This document shows, piece by piece, positions 12,327 through 23,167 of a stretch of DNA of 64,000 nt. Each line of letters starts with the position of its first letter. The stretch's first letter is position 1. A program made the translations under genes and the position numbers. The stretch spans positions 47,666,458-47,730,457 of the forward strand of contig CM055103.1 of NCBI GenBank assembly GCA_029204225.1, given 5' to 3'. The notes beneath the pieces are model-generated. The model saw only the letters and a program-made list of their open reading frames with translations. It searched no databases and was not told the origin of the DNA. Origin of the DNA: Diphasiastrum complanatum. Its lineage: Eukaryota > Streptophyta > Lycopodiopsida > Lycopodiales > Lycopodiaceae.

Positions 12327-13283
12327 GTGCAACCTTTGTGCAAGGGAGTATATTTTTTCTCAAGATGCTACAAAAAGAAGACCATTCCATCCAAGGAGAA
12401 CCAAAGCAAGGGGGCCGAGGTGAAGGATGGAGCTTCAAGTTCAAAATGCACATACAAGAAGGACAAGTCCAAGGAAAGGTGTTTCCTTTGTGGAAAGGTG
12501 AATGAGGCTTGGAGTCTCACAAGGACTTGCAAGATTTGTCTTCAAGAGTCCATCACAACACATGTCAAATCTTTTGAAATTTTTCATTTGGAAGTGCATT
12601 GTTTGGTTCAAGATGCAAAGATAGATGTCACTTTCATGAAAGTAACTTGGATTTATTTTATGCCTTTGGAAAGTATTTTGCTTGGAACTTTAGATAAGTT
12701 CAAACTTATTGCTATGATCCAAGAGAAATCAATCAAGAATAAGGAGCATCAATCACAAAATGAAAATAGTTTCATTTATGCTCTCATGTCAACTTATGAA
12801 GATCTATTTTGCTTTGAAGGGATTTTTGTATCTCAAAGGTGGCTTAAGGCAATACTAGTTGAGTGTGATGCCTTAAAGTATAGCAAAGCATGTTTTCCTT
12901 GTAAGCTTACATTAGTTATGAAGACAAGGAAATGGAAATATCTTCATAATGTAGGATCTTTTGGTTTCAATAAAATCATGAATGATATGTTCATTCATAA
13001 AGATGAAAATTGTATGTTTTCAATCCTAAAGGCAAATTGTAAACTTCTTATGAGAATAAGTGAAGCATCCAAAGCGGACACTTATATCCATAGGCAAGTA
13101 GTTAGCCTTATTGAGATGGAAATACCTTTTGATTTCAATGTTGGAAAAATCATGCCAAGTTGTGGTGATTTTTGGACTTATGTTTCTAGCATAAGTAATC
13201 TTGATAATCATAGGAAGTGTATATTGAATGGCCATGATTGTTGTGATCATTATGAGACATGGAGGTCTCGGATTTCCATCTAA
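12327..13283 (+). CDS. ORF of unknown function in the LTR element (318 codons)
   Basis: Open frame inside the non-autonomous LTR element. The first 60 residues are Lys/Ser-rich and include KDKSKERCFLCGKV followed by a Cys-rich stretch (TRTCKICLQES). This looks like a decayed gag zinc knuckle, because the CX2C is present but the expected X4HX4C is missing. The remaining residues match no family I recognise. Near residue 170 the segment SQRWLKAILVE and near residue 240 KANCKLLMRIS have counterparts in the downstream ORF (13332-13886), so the two derive from one another. Whether it is translated is unknown; the ATG is simply the first in the open frame. It could be gag-derived or captured host sequence. 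Confidence 0.45.
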   Translation: MQPLCKGVYFFSRCYKKKTIPSKENQSKGAEVKDGASSSKCTYKKDKSKERCFLCGKVNEAWSLTRTCKICLQESITTHVKSFEIFHLEVHCLVQDAKIDVTFMKVTWIYFMPLESILLGTLDKFKLIAMIQEKSIKNKEHQSQNENSFIYALMSTYEDLFCFEGIFVSQRWLKAILVECDALKYSKACFPCKLTLVMKTRKWKYLHNVGSFGFNKIMNDMFIHKDENCMFSILKANCKLLMRISEASKADTYIHRQVVSLIEMEIPFDFNVGKIMPSCGDFWTYVSSISNLDNHRKCILNGHDCCDHYETWRSRISI

Positions 13284-13314
13284 AAGGAGCATCATGAAGA
13301 GGATCTTAAGGAGT

Positions 13315-13405
13315 CATCTCAAGGTTCAAGTGTGCCAAGGATTGAGGAGGAGAGTCCTTCTCAAGGTTCAAGTATGTCAAGGATTGAGGAGGAGAGACCT
13401 TCTCA
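13315..13405 (+). repeat. 48-bp tandem repeat, about two copies
   Basis: The unit contains TCAAGGTTCAAGT and AAGGATTGAGGAGGAGAG, starting near 13317 and again near 13365. Both copies keep frame, since the unit is a multiple of three, and encode a repeated RIEEE.PSQ. Confidence 0.8.
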
Positions 13406-13886
13406 AGTTGTGATTCTAAAAATAATCTCAAGAAACATGGTTGAGTCCATGTGGCTCACATTTCAAGGGAAAGAGGAGCATACCTCATGTGGTATACATC
13501 TCATACTTACTTCTCCTATGTCATTTGATAAATCAATTTGCTTTAGTGATATCATTGCATCTCAAAATTGGAGTAAAGCCATACTAGTTGAGTATGAAGT
13601 CTCTCTTGAGAACATAGATGATGTTCTTAAAAGGTTGAAATTGATTTTAAATCAATTAGAAAGCAAATGGTTGTTTCATCAAATGTATGCTCTTGAGTCA
13701 TGTAAGAGCAAAAGTGATTTGTTGACTCATAGTTTGAAAATTTGTATTGAGGCAAATTGTAAACACTTTATGAGAGCACTTATCTCCATAATGAAGTATT
13801 TAGCCTCATTGAACCTTTTCAACCAGCAAAGACCAATTCAGCCCATGGATTCAAGTTCAAGATCATCATGTTTTCCATCAAGCTAG
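13332..13886 (+). CDS. Second ORF of unknown function in the LTR element (184 codons)
   Basis: Open frame ending 26 bp before the 3' LTR. It begins with a duplicated RIEEE.PSQ segment, then SQNWSKAILVEYEV and EANCKHFMRALIS, which resemble SQRWLKAILVECDA and KANCKLLMRISEA in the upstream ORF. The region is therefore a diverged tandem duplication of one coding unit. No known domain is seen. Position and small size give no hint of enzymatic function. Confidence 0.4.
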   Translation: MPRIEEESPSQGSSMSRIEEERPSQVVILKIISRNMVESMWLTFQGKEEHTSCGIHLILTSPMSFDKSICFSDIIASQNWSKAILVEYEVSLENIDDVLKRLKLILNQLESKWLFHQMYALESCKSKSDLLTHSLKICIEANCKHFMRALISIMKYLASLNLFNQQRPIQPMDSSSRSSCFPSS

Positions 13887-13912
13887 ATTTACCAAGCTAG
13901 ATTTTTTAGGAG

Positions 13913-14732
13913 TGTGAAAAATGCAAAAATAAGCTTGGTAGAGGCCAATAATCTTGTATATAGATAAACACACATGTGTGGAGCCTGTTCCCACGTGTAC
14001 TTGTCATGTACCATAATCATATAGGTTGTACATATGATTTAATTCAAGTTCTAGTGGCTAAAAAGGCCAAAAACTAGTTTTCTAGACATATGACACATGA
14101 CATCAATCTATTGATTGCATGAGCCACATCCTTTGGTTAGGTGTCATATCACATGTGTAGAGGACATCTCACATGTGTGGAATAAGCTGAAGTAGGCGAA
14201 TTTTGACTTCTAGAAGATTTCCAAGTAGATCTCCGTATAGAAGGAAAATGGACCAAAAGTGCTCAAAATAGAAGGTTTTGTCCAAGTGTCAGTTTTGCAT
14301 GATGAATCATCATATGACAAAGAACCTTTACACATGTGGGATCAGAGGGATGATAAGTACCACGAGCTCCCACTTATTATATATATAGAGCCACATTTGG
14401 CCATAATCAATGTGAGACACCAATCTTGGTTTTGGAAGCAATTTTGAGTGATTCTCTGCATTTGTCTACATTTGTTTTGATTTTTTTGAGGTTCTATCAA
14501 TGTGTACTTGATTTTCAGGTTGGAGTCTGTAATCAGACAGTGTTTCACACGTGTGAAACCATAAAGTACACTGACCTTCAATTACTGATTGTTCTTGTTA
14601 GGATTTTGTGTCTAGAATTGATCTAGATTGATCTTAATCTGAAGTAGATTGATAGATCAAGTAATCTGACAACCAATCCCTCTTGAGGATCAGATTAGGA
14701 TCCACTCTTGGTCTTTTTGTACTTTTTCCACA
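13913..14732 (+). repeat. 3' LTR (820 bp)
   Basis: Begins TGTGAAAAATGC and ends TTTTTCCACA, collinear with the 5' LTR with about 16 substitutions and two indels. One of the CACATGTG boxes has become CACGTG-like near 14547. Confidence 0.93.
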
Positions 14733-14737
14733 TGAAA
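14733..14737. repeat. Target-site duplication TGAAA, right copy
   Basis: Matches 9847-9851 and marks the right edge of the insertion. Confidence 0.9.
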
Positions 14738-16300
14738 TCCTTCATAGAAGATTGCTTGGTTATTCGAATCATAATTCGAATTTTCACCAAAATAGATGCA
14801 ATAATTTTCTGTCGACTATAAATATTGGAAAACTCTTAGTAGAGCTTTACAATGATTGTAACCCATATTTGATATATAGTAGCTAAGTGTACTAAATGAA
14901 TAAGCAATGTTAGGTCTAGTACAAATCATGGCATACATGAGAGAGCCAATAATAGAATGATACAGATACTATTTCATCTACTCAACTTCGAGACTATGGA
15001 CATTGATCCTTCGAGTATTTCAAATTTGAATCCATTGGAGTTTTGGCTGGTTTACAATCAACCATTTTATGCTTGAATAAGAAGTCATGAATATATCTTT
15101 GTTGACTAATATAGATCAAACTGTGTTCATGATCTTTGAGAATCTATATACCAAGGCAGAAATGGGCTTCCCCTAAATTTGGCATATCAAATTCCTTTGA
15201 TAACATCTTTTTAAAATCCTTTGGCATTTGAATGTCATTACTAAAAAATAATGCGTCATTGACATATGATGTAATGATAACAAAAGATGAATTCACTGAT
15301 TTGTAGTAGACATTACATTGGGCTGAACTTGGTATAAAGCCGTGCTTAGTAAAAAATTTGTTGATTTGATGAAACCAAGCACAAAATGATTGTTTAAGTC
15401 CATAAAGAGATTTCAGAAGCTTTCATACTTGATGGGTGTTACCCTCCAACTCATAGCATTCGGGTTGAAGAAATATAAATTCTCTTCTTTGATCACGCCA
15501 TGTAAAAATATTGTTTATACATCCATCTAGTGAATCTCTAGATCTGCCATTGCTGCAAATAAAAATAAAAGTGTGATTGACCACGGGACTGAAATTTTTC
15601 AAATACTCAACATTCAAGATTTGAAAAAATCCTCTAACAACAAGCCTTGCCTTCCATCAATCAATTAATCCATTGACTTTGTATTCGATTTGATAAATCC
15701 ATTTATAAGAGATGATATTCTTACCATCTGCTGGCAGGTCTGTAACAGTCCATGTCTGGTTTTTAGTAAGATACTGATACTCTTTGTCCATTGTCAATTT
15801 TCATTGATATGCATCTAGACTAGAAATTGCCTCAGAATAATCGACTAGCTCCTCGACAAAATAACAATTGGATATGGTGTTGTTGATAAATATGAAGGAA
15901 AAAAATTAGCGTCGATTAGATCTTCAAAGAAATGGTGTATCCGATTTTATTGCTGCGGTTGTGTCGACTCACCTTCTGAATTATTGATTCAAGTGGAGTT
16001 GAGATTAGAACTTGATGCGATATCGGTTATCGATTCGACATCTATAACTTTCTCCTTTCCATTGAGATCGACAAACTGACCTTCGAGAAAGATAATCTCT
16101 CTACTAAAAGTAATCTTCTTAGTCATTGGATATAAGATTTATGATTCAAAGAGTATCCAACAAAGATAGACTTAGAACTAGTAGAATCTAGCTTCTTACA
16201 AAGTTCTATTGGGATATGTGCGAAAGCAATACAACCAAAAGTTTGAAGATGGCCTTACCAAAGGTTTTGAACATGTCCACACTTCTTCAAGTGTTTTTTT
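14738..16300 (-). mobile_element. Antisense Copia: integrase tail, reverse transcriptase and RNase H start (degenerate)
   Basis: On the minus strand from 16300 downward: HLQTFGCIAFAHIPIELCKK and SSKSIFVGYSLNHKSYI (integrase C-terminus), then DKEYQYLTKNQTWTV..LP (about 15800-15740) and KWIYQIEYK. After frame changes come VEYLKNFSPVV, KSLYGLKQS (near 15400), SYVNDALFFSND (15285-15250), GSLMYAMICTRPNIAYSF (about 14945-14895), and SNMG.NHCKALLRVFQYL, ending at the insertion point. The catalytic YVDD has become YVND. Many stops show a dead, old copy. It was split by the LTR element that begins at 9852. Confidence 0.88.
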
Positions 16301-16564
16301 AAATAGATATGCAGCTGTTGATTTCCTCAGATACAAAATATGGTGCACATGCATAAATGTGATGAGAAAAAGATAAAGATGAATTGTTAAAAATGTTTGT
16401 GAAAATTTGGACATCAAAATGAGGGTCAAACATGAAAGCTAAAATACATTGATGTTTGCTTTTAAACAATTTTTTTGTCACTCTTATCATATTTTATTCT
16501 TTCACGTGTGTAGGCAAGAACTTGACTAGCATTCCACATCGACCTTCATCTGTACATAGTTATT

Positions 16565-16670
16565 GTTACGTCCACATTTTGCATATAGGATTATGTCAAA
16601 TCCTATATGCTAAACATGGACGTCCTATATGTTGGACATGGATGCCCTATATGCAAGACGTGGACATAAC
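16565..16670. repeat. Foldback repeat with 26-bp terminal inverted repeats
   Basis: GTTACGTCCACATTTTGCAT.. (16565-16590) is the near-perfect reverse complement of the segment 16645-16670, which ends CGTGGACATAAC; three to four mismatches. The 54-bp centre repeats related words (TCCTATATG, CATGGACG), so the whole 106 bp can fold on itself. It may be a tiny MITE-like element or a decayed palindromic satellite unit. Confidence 0.75.
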
Positions 16671-16789
16671 AAATACAATCATTGATAAGTTTTTATACAC
16701 ATGAGAAAATAAAGAATGAAGACAATCAAAGAGGTAAATATGATTGACATGTAATGCAGTGGTGGCAATGGAAAAAGTGTTGAACTTGA

Positions 16790-17275
16790 TTCTAATGATG
16801 ATGAGGTGCAACATGAAGCGATGCATAATATGTTCAAATCTTATTTTAAAAAAAGCAATGATGTTACACACATATGTTCCAATGAAGATGATGAACACGA
16901 AGAATCTTACATGAATGAGAATGAGGTTTTTCTATGCAAAAAGATTGGTACCTCATTGTATCCCAGAGCATACATTTTTGAATTAGCTACATCAATTCTT
17001 AAAATAACCCATCCAAGCAATGTATGAATGGATAATGTAACATTGTTGTTTGGGTACCTAATGTGACATACGTAAAATTTTTACCATTTTGCAACTTTTT
17101 CTTTCTTTCTTTTCCCTTTTGCATGCTTGGAATGGATTATGAGAGAATACATGCATGTAAAGTAGATCATAATTTGTACAAGGATAAGCATTTGAAAAAG
17201 CTTGGATGTTCAATGTGTAACACATCACATAAAAGAGATGACATACAAGGAAATATATTGCGTGTAAAGTGTTAA
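16790..17275 (+). mobile_element. CACTA (En/Spm) Tnp2-like transposase fragment
   Basis: A frame at 16806-17027 is rich in Asp/Glu and carries LYPRAYIFELATSILK. A second at 17063-17275 carries LGMDYERIHACKVDHNLY, then a CxxC (CSMCNTSHKR). The latter resembles the conserved LGL.YEKIHACPNDC.LY...C..CG.SR block of plant Tnp2 transposases, and the spacing of an upstream LYPGC.-like motif fits. Stops separate the pieces, and no CACTA termini were found nearby. This is a moderately supported family call from motif memory only. Confidence 0.55.
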
Positions 17276-19039
17276 GTCAATTTTTCATCATCCCATGATT
17301 TCAAAGTTTGTTTAGATGCAAGCCATTTGGCACAATTAGTGGATTGACATGTCAAAATAAAATCTTCAGTCTTTGGGCACATGTCCTTAGATAACTTGAA
17401 TCCTAGATCCACGGGTGTGTAAAGACCACTAGGAGGAGTACTAAGATGAGGACATTATCAAGACGAATAGAGACTAGTGGGAGCCAAACCACCCATCCAA
17501 TTGAGATGTATCCGAACACACCTCACCCCCGAGCCATGGCAAGTGAATACTTGAGGAGAGGAGAGAAACCGACAACCTAGAGCCAAAAGCTTAGAATGGA
17601 GGAAGGCATGTCCCTACCCGTTTTCATAGGGGTAAGAAGCCGGTGCATGCATCCATGCAACCTCTCATGCAGTCCATCTAAATATAGGTTACATATCCCA
17701 TGTTATCCTCATGCATACAACCGTCATGCACTGCTCCAAGTGTCTCAGTACAATTCACTTGACGAAAAATGCCTATGAGATCCATAGGTCTCAATAAAAC
17801 ATTGGAGTAAAGAGATTTAGATTTTCAAAATACCGGTCAATCAACTCATTTAATAGGCTAGAATTAATCAACATACTTAAAATTTAACACAATTCATGAT
17901 TATCCACTGATAATAATTAAGTATCTGTTTATGATCTGTCAATCACAAATATTTAGATTCTTATGATTTGTCAATAATAATTCACTGGAATCCAAAAGTA
18001 TGCTTAATCATTAAGGAATAATTCAATATATGTCCAACCAAAGTTCTATTAAATTTCATAAAAATTCAATTATCATTCTTGGAACCATTATGATTCAGTA
18101 TCCAATTGTGCTCTCTAGGATACAATCACTAATGAACTGAGTCTATTTCTCAATCGAAAAATACTCTCCAAGAATTTCGTATATGTTATGCACATAATTT
18201 TTTTACCGATGAATCTGAATGACCCACAAATCATGGGACTTACTAGCAATATAATACAAAACAAACAGTTTCTAGTGAATTCTCTTCACACTATCCATTT
18301 CATCAATTAACTTTTCACAAGAGTAAACCAACTACTCAAGTTAATTGCTAATGATTCATAAATCTCAAATGTCTAGGTGCAAATCTTAACTGTACCGATG
18401 CAACACCACAATTAGCTCCTTATCCAAATCATTTTTTAAATTAACAAGTAAATCTTTCATAACAAGATTTGTTAACTCTACAAGTAATTTTCCGTCACAA
18501 TACTTGATCATATGTCTATATTCACGAACTAGGTTAAGTGCACCAAATAACCCTAGTAACCAGAAATACATAGTAGATCCATACAAGATTAATCGTGCAC
18601 ATATGAGAAAAATCTCAGTATGATCCTGTACAAACACATATGTCCGTATTTGGCAGATCCCTCCAAAATCCGCATACGTTACTCTCATATCTCACTGAGA
18701 ATCTTTTGACTCAACTACTAAAGAAATTCTGTTCCTCAGGAGTAGAAGTTGTTGTGAGATTTTCTTTATAGAAATGCATATGTGAGGCACTTTCAAAGGC
18801 CATAATATGCCCAAAGTAAATAGGTGAGCACAATTTCAAAATCCATAATCAGAGGCAACATTCATGGGTTCCATCAAACAAAGAGACTAACTCATATTTT
18901 TTGAGAAATTATAACCCTTGCAATGTTTAATAATGTGAAGGAATCTTCCAAGTAAGTACTTTAGGTGCACAGGATGTGCAATAAAATCAAGAGTTTAACA
19001 CTCTAAGTCAACCCCCTAAACCCTAAAAACTCTATTCAA

Positions 19040-19096
<57 letters not shown>

Positions 19097-19489
19097 CCTT
19101 GTAGTGAGCATCTACTGCAGCTAAGAGGTAAGTTGGGTTGGAAAGCTCATGAGAGAGGATGTGTTCTCTCATAAAAGGGGTGCAAAAGAATCTGAAAATG
19201 GAGATTATGCCCATGAAGATAGATAAGTGAGATTTGTCAGATATTTCAACTATCAAAAGGATGTCGCTCGCCATCTTTTACGATTGGGAAAGGTTTTCCT
19301 AGCGACCTTTGCACTATCTAACTTATGACGAAGCACAGTTGAATGATCATTGAATCGAGCATAAAAGTCAGGAAACAAATCAATTCCCATTAGTAGGGTG
19401 GTATGTTTTGGGCTTCCTTTGACGAGACCCTTAAGGGCCTTGCATCCCTCAACAAAATTCAAAACAATTAGGTCACAAAATATTGACAT
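17276..19489. other. Intergenic AT-rich region upstream of TBP; no gene recognised
   Basis: No exon-like or transposon-protein signal was found. A minus-strand open frame of 100 codons at 18386-18688 has no recognised motif and lacks support. A CT dinucleotide tract lies at 19044-19093. Confidence 0.45.
19044..19093. repeat. (CT)25 microsatellite
   Basis: Uninterrupted dinucleotide tract of about 50 bp, upstream of the TBP promoter region. Confidence 0.95.
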
Positions 19490-19745
19490 TGACCGTGGAG
19501 GGCCCCAGGCACTGAGGAGTCAAGGGGCATCCGGTGGCCGCTGCCTAACTCCATCGACGCCATGTGACACGCTCGTTTTAGGTAGCGTGAAAGCGCCGCC
19601 AAGGGGGCGCTTCAGCTACCAATGGATGCCTGCCAAATGCCTCGGACCACAGGTGGATGCTTGCCACGTGCCCCACACATCCATTATAAGACTCGTCCTC
19701 CCTCCTTTATAAGGCGTTTCCGTGTAACATATATGTTTCTTGGAA
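19490..19745 (+). promoter_or_regulatory. Probable TBP promoter: GC-rich block with TATA-like box and CACGTG
   Basis: The base composition switches from AT-rich to GC-rich between about 19490 and 19760. TTTATAAGG at 19706-19714 is a good TATA-box candidate, 30-40 bp before a purine-rich stretch near 19740. A CACGTG G-box sits near 19669 inside a 30-bp imperfect tandem repeat (TGGATGC.TGCCA..TGCC at about 19622 and 19652). The region is followed by a pyrimidine-rich leader (CGCCTCCTCCTCC) and, 870 bp later, by the TBP start codon. Promoter assignment is inferred from position and composition. Confidence 0.5.
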
Positions 19746-20608
19746 GAGAGAGCGTTCGTCGCCTCCTCCTCCCTCTTCGTTTATTTGTTGATCGGCGATG
19801 GTGGAAGCTATCTTATTTGGATCAATTTATCGCTCTTCGAGTGCAGCACGCATGTCCTGGCTGCCATTGCCACAGACGCGCATTTAATTCCCTATTGCCT
19901 GCCTTCTTTTGTTTTGCCAGATTGCCTTTCGTTTCTGCTCCGCATTCCTTGAATTGCACTCACTAAATCGGAAGCGTTAGCGAGTGCATTTGATGCGAAT
20001 TTAGAAGCGGCGCAGAGGCATGTCTCATTTTACTTGTTGTTCGTCAAGACTGATTGTTTTGCATCCCCTTGTGTGTATGTAGGCTATGCATTTGGATCTT
20101 TCAGACTGCTGCTTATTCTAAGGGCTTTTGCGCTTTCTTTAACCTTTTGCTCTCATCAGACGTTTGCTAATTTGACCTAGTTAAAACTTATGTTATGTCT
20201 TGTTTTTCTGTTCCAATGCCCTTATTTGTTATTCCGTCATGCCTAGATGTTTCGCCTTCGTAGCCGGTTTATAAGTATTGTTGTCTATTTGTTTTTGGTT
20301 ACTTTTTAAGTTTGGTTGTTATGGGGGCAATTGGTGCATAGTGGTTCCTTTTTAATTTTAGGTTTCCCTGTTTTGGGGTTAGTATAGTCTTGGAGTGAGA
20401 TATCCTTTTTTTCGAAATAGTTGCATTTCTTGGCAGTGTCTATTTATGAAATGATCATTGAGAATCAGATCGAGGTAGCCTTCCCATGATTTGTTACTTC
20501 ATTTTGTAGCTTTTTCTGTGTTTGCAGAGATAGTTTTTTTGAAATAAACTGGGGTCGAACTATTCAGAAGTTCACAAAAGTGCACAGAGTGAAGGAAGAG
20601 CAGTTGAT

Positions 20609-23074
20609 ATGTCTACCCAAGTGCTGGAAGGAAGTCAGCCAGTGGATCTTGTCAAACATCCTTCTGGAATCGTTCCTCTTCTTCAGTAGTCACCTTCCTA
20701 TTTTCCTTAAAAATGTCATTTCTTGTATCATGCAAAGTGGCTCTTTTGGAGATCTTTTTATTTATTTATTTATTTATTCACGTCTTCCGTGCCAAAAAAT
20801 TATTTTAGAGTCAAGTCAGAATGCACATCTCGAAACATTTTGACCTTTTTTTTCTTTACAACTCCTTACTCTGTGTAGATGTATGGACTGAGGGACAATT
20901 CAACGGATGAAAAAGGCAAACTATACATAGAATAAGCTCTGTTGGAAAGCAAATTCTCTGTTTAAATAGAACTTGTTTAACACTCAGAAATTAAAGATCT
21001 CTCTATTCATACCCTCCTTACTCTTTTTACATCTCTTTGGGACTGGATGTCAGCTGGAACGAATTTCATAAGTAGAAGGGAACATGAAATAGTTATTAGC
21101 TAGGAACAGTTTTGTGCATGTATAGGCACACTTTGCTGAATGTTTGTCTATTATACGATATTAATTTTCTATTTATCTATTGTGGGATCATAAGTTTTGA
21201 ATGACAATGCCTTCTATCTCACGTGTGAATTATCGTACATATGTAATGAGCATACTACAATCTATAGAAGAAACATCTCAAGGTTGAAGAGCTCTAGTAA
21301 GAATGTATGTATGCTGCAAGCTATTTCACTACAAATGGAAACTTTGAAAAGTATTTTTCACTTGGAAATAAGTATAATTGAGAAGTGGTATTCTGGAAAT
21401 GGGGAAATTTCATGCCATCGAAAAAATAAACTGTCCTAAGGTAATTAGTGTAGTGCATGTAGAAGCAAGGGAGAATATGAACTACATGAAAGAGATGGCA
21501 TGTATTGAAGCTAGGAGTTTTGAAAATTGTCAAAATGTTCAAATATGTTCTGTGATAAAATAAAGTTAATAGAAGTTTCAAATTTCTCAAGGAAGATGAA
21601 AGGCCTTATGTCGTTAGGAAAGATATTTCCTCAGAAAGTTTTTCCAAAATGTTCCTTAGCAGGCCCCACTAGATGAAATGTGGAGCTAGGGAAACATGTT
21701 TCCACATGAAAAAAATTGGGAAACATTTCTCTTCATAAGTATAACCGGAACATGGTCGTCAACACATCATGATGCTTCATGAAAGGCAAGACTTGTACAT
21801 TGGTTGGCTAGTCACTTGAGGTGGTCTGTTCATATACATACTTAGGGGTTGTCCTCAATGGACCAATATTTATTTAGTCGTTTAGAGAATTGGCCAATTT
21901 TGTGGTCTCTTCATATACATACTTAGGGGTTGTCCTCAATGGACCAATATTTATTCAGTCGTTTAGAGAATGGGCCAATGTTCTTAGTGCCATATGTTCA
22001 ACATGATGGTCATGCCTACAACCTTTTATGCAATCGAGGCATGGTGTGTAAGTCATCTAATTGGGCTAGATTGCATAGCATTTGAGGATATAAATAAGGT
22101 TTGGCATAAACACCCATGGAGTGCACTCCATTGTCTAGAGAGATTCATCTGATAGGTCGTCTTCTTTTGATATTGCCACGGTCCATGACTGATACATTGT
22201 ATTGCCATATTCTTCTATCTTCTAGAAGGGACACGTCTGCTACATTATGTAGTATATTCATTGGTTATACAACTAGAGAGCTTGGCGAAGGCCCATTGGG
22301 GTTTGAGGTAGACTTCTATCACACACAATTTTTTCTTTTGAGATAGGAGATGCATGACTAATTCTATCATGTATTTGGATATTGGCTTTCCCCCGGTCTC
22401 AAATATACCTCGGGGCAATTTTAGATATTATCACATCAATTATGTACATTGGACGAGAGCAGTGTGTCATTTGTTTTTTGATATATTATGCGTTGCCTTG
22501 ACGTTACGAGAGGCGTTTCGACTCAAATGACACATGCCATCTAAGGGTTTGATGCAGTCTCATATCACATCATTCTTCTTTAGTTGACGCCTTCGGATAG
22601 AGGGAACGATAATCTCAAACTTTAGACATCAATGGTGATATCCCCACGTTGACGTCAGCCACCATGATCCTCAGCTCCATGAGCCTTAGTTGTATTGCAT
22701 ACCATGTATGCATATACCGCAATCAACTACCATTACTACGACACACTACAATTTTAATGATGAATTTCCTGATTCCATTTTTGATAGATACATGAGGATA
22801 AGTCATAAGAAACATTGCATATACATTTACCTTTATGCTAGTGACCACACAAATCCAATAGTTCTAGTTTTTGTTTCTGTCTCATTTCATTTCTCATATT
22901 TTACACATACGTAGTCAGGCATCTTCATGTAGGTACTTTATAGATGACATTCTATGTATTCTACGTAGTCTAGTTTGGTAATGATTCAACGACACATTGC
23001 ACTCCCTTGGATGACATATTTGCTATGTTATCCATAGTCATATGCATGATTTTAACACAAAAAAAGAGGTCATG

Positions 23075-23167
<93 letters not shown>

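Larger units (their letters stand above)
9852..14732 (+). mobile_element. Non-autonomous LTR retrotransposon, 4,881 bp, with LTRs, primer site and target duplication
   Basis: Two direct repeats (9852-10683 and 13913-14732) begin TGTG and end CACA and are flanked by TGAAA on both sides. TGGTATCAGAGC, complementary to the 3' end of plant initiator tRNA-Met, follows the 5' LTR directly. A short purine stretch, TTAGGAG, precedes the 3' LTR. The 3.2-kb interior has no recognisable protease, integrase, RT or RNase H motif in any frame; it holds two related ORFs of unknown function at 12327-13886. This fits a large retrotransposon derivative that would need enzymes from an autonomous relative. The LTRs differ at about 16 substitutions plus an 11-bp and a 1-bp indel by eye (about 2 percent), so it is much younger than its Copia surroundings. 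Strand is set by the primer site. Confidence 0.93.

Noticed and set aside
18386-18688. 100-codon minus-strand open frame
   Set aside because: No motif, no splice partners, and codon content like the surrounding AT-rich DNA.
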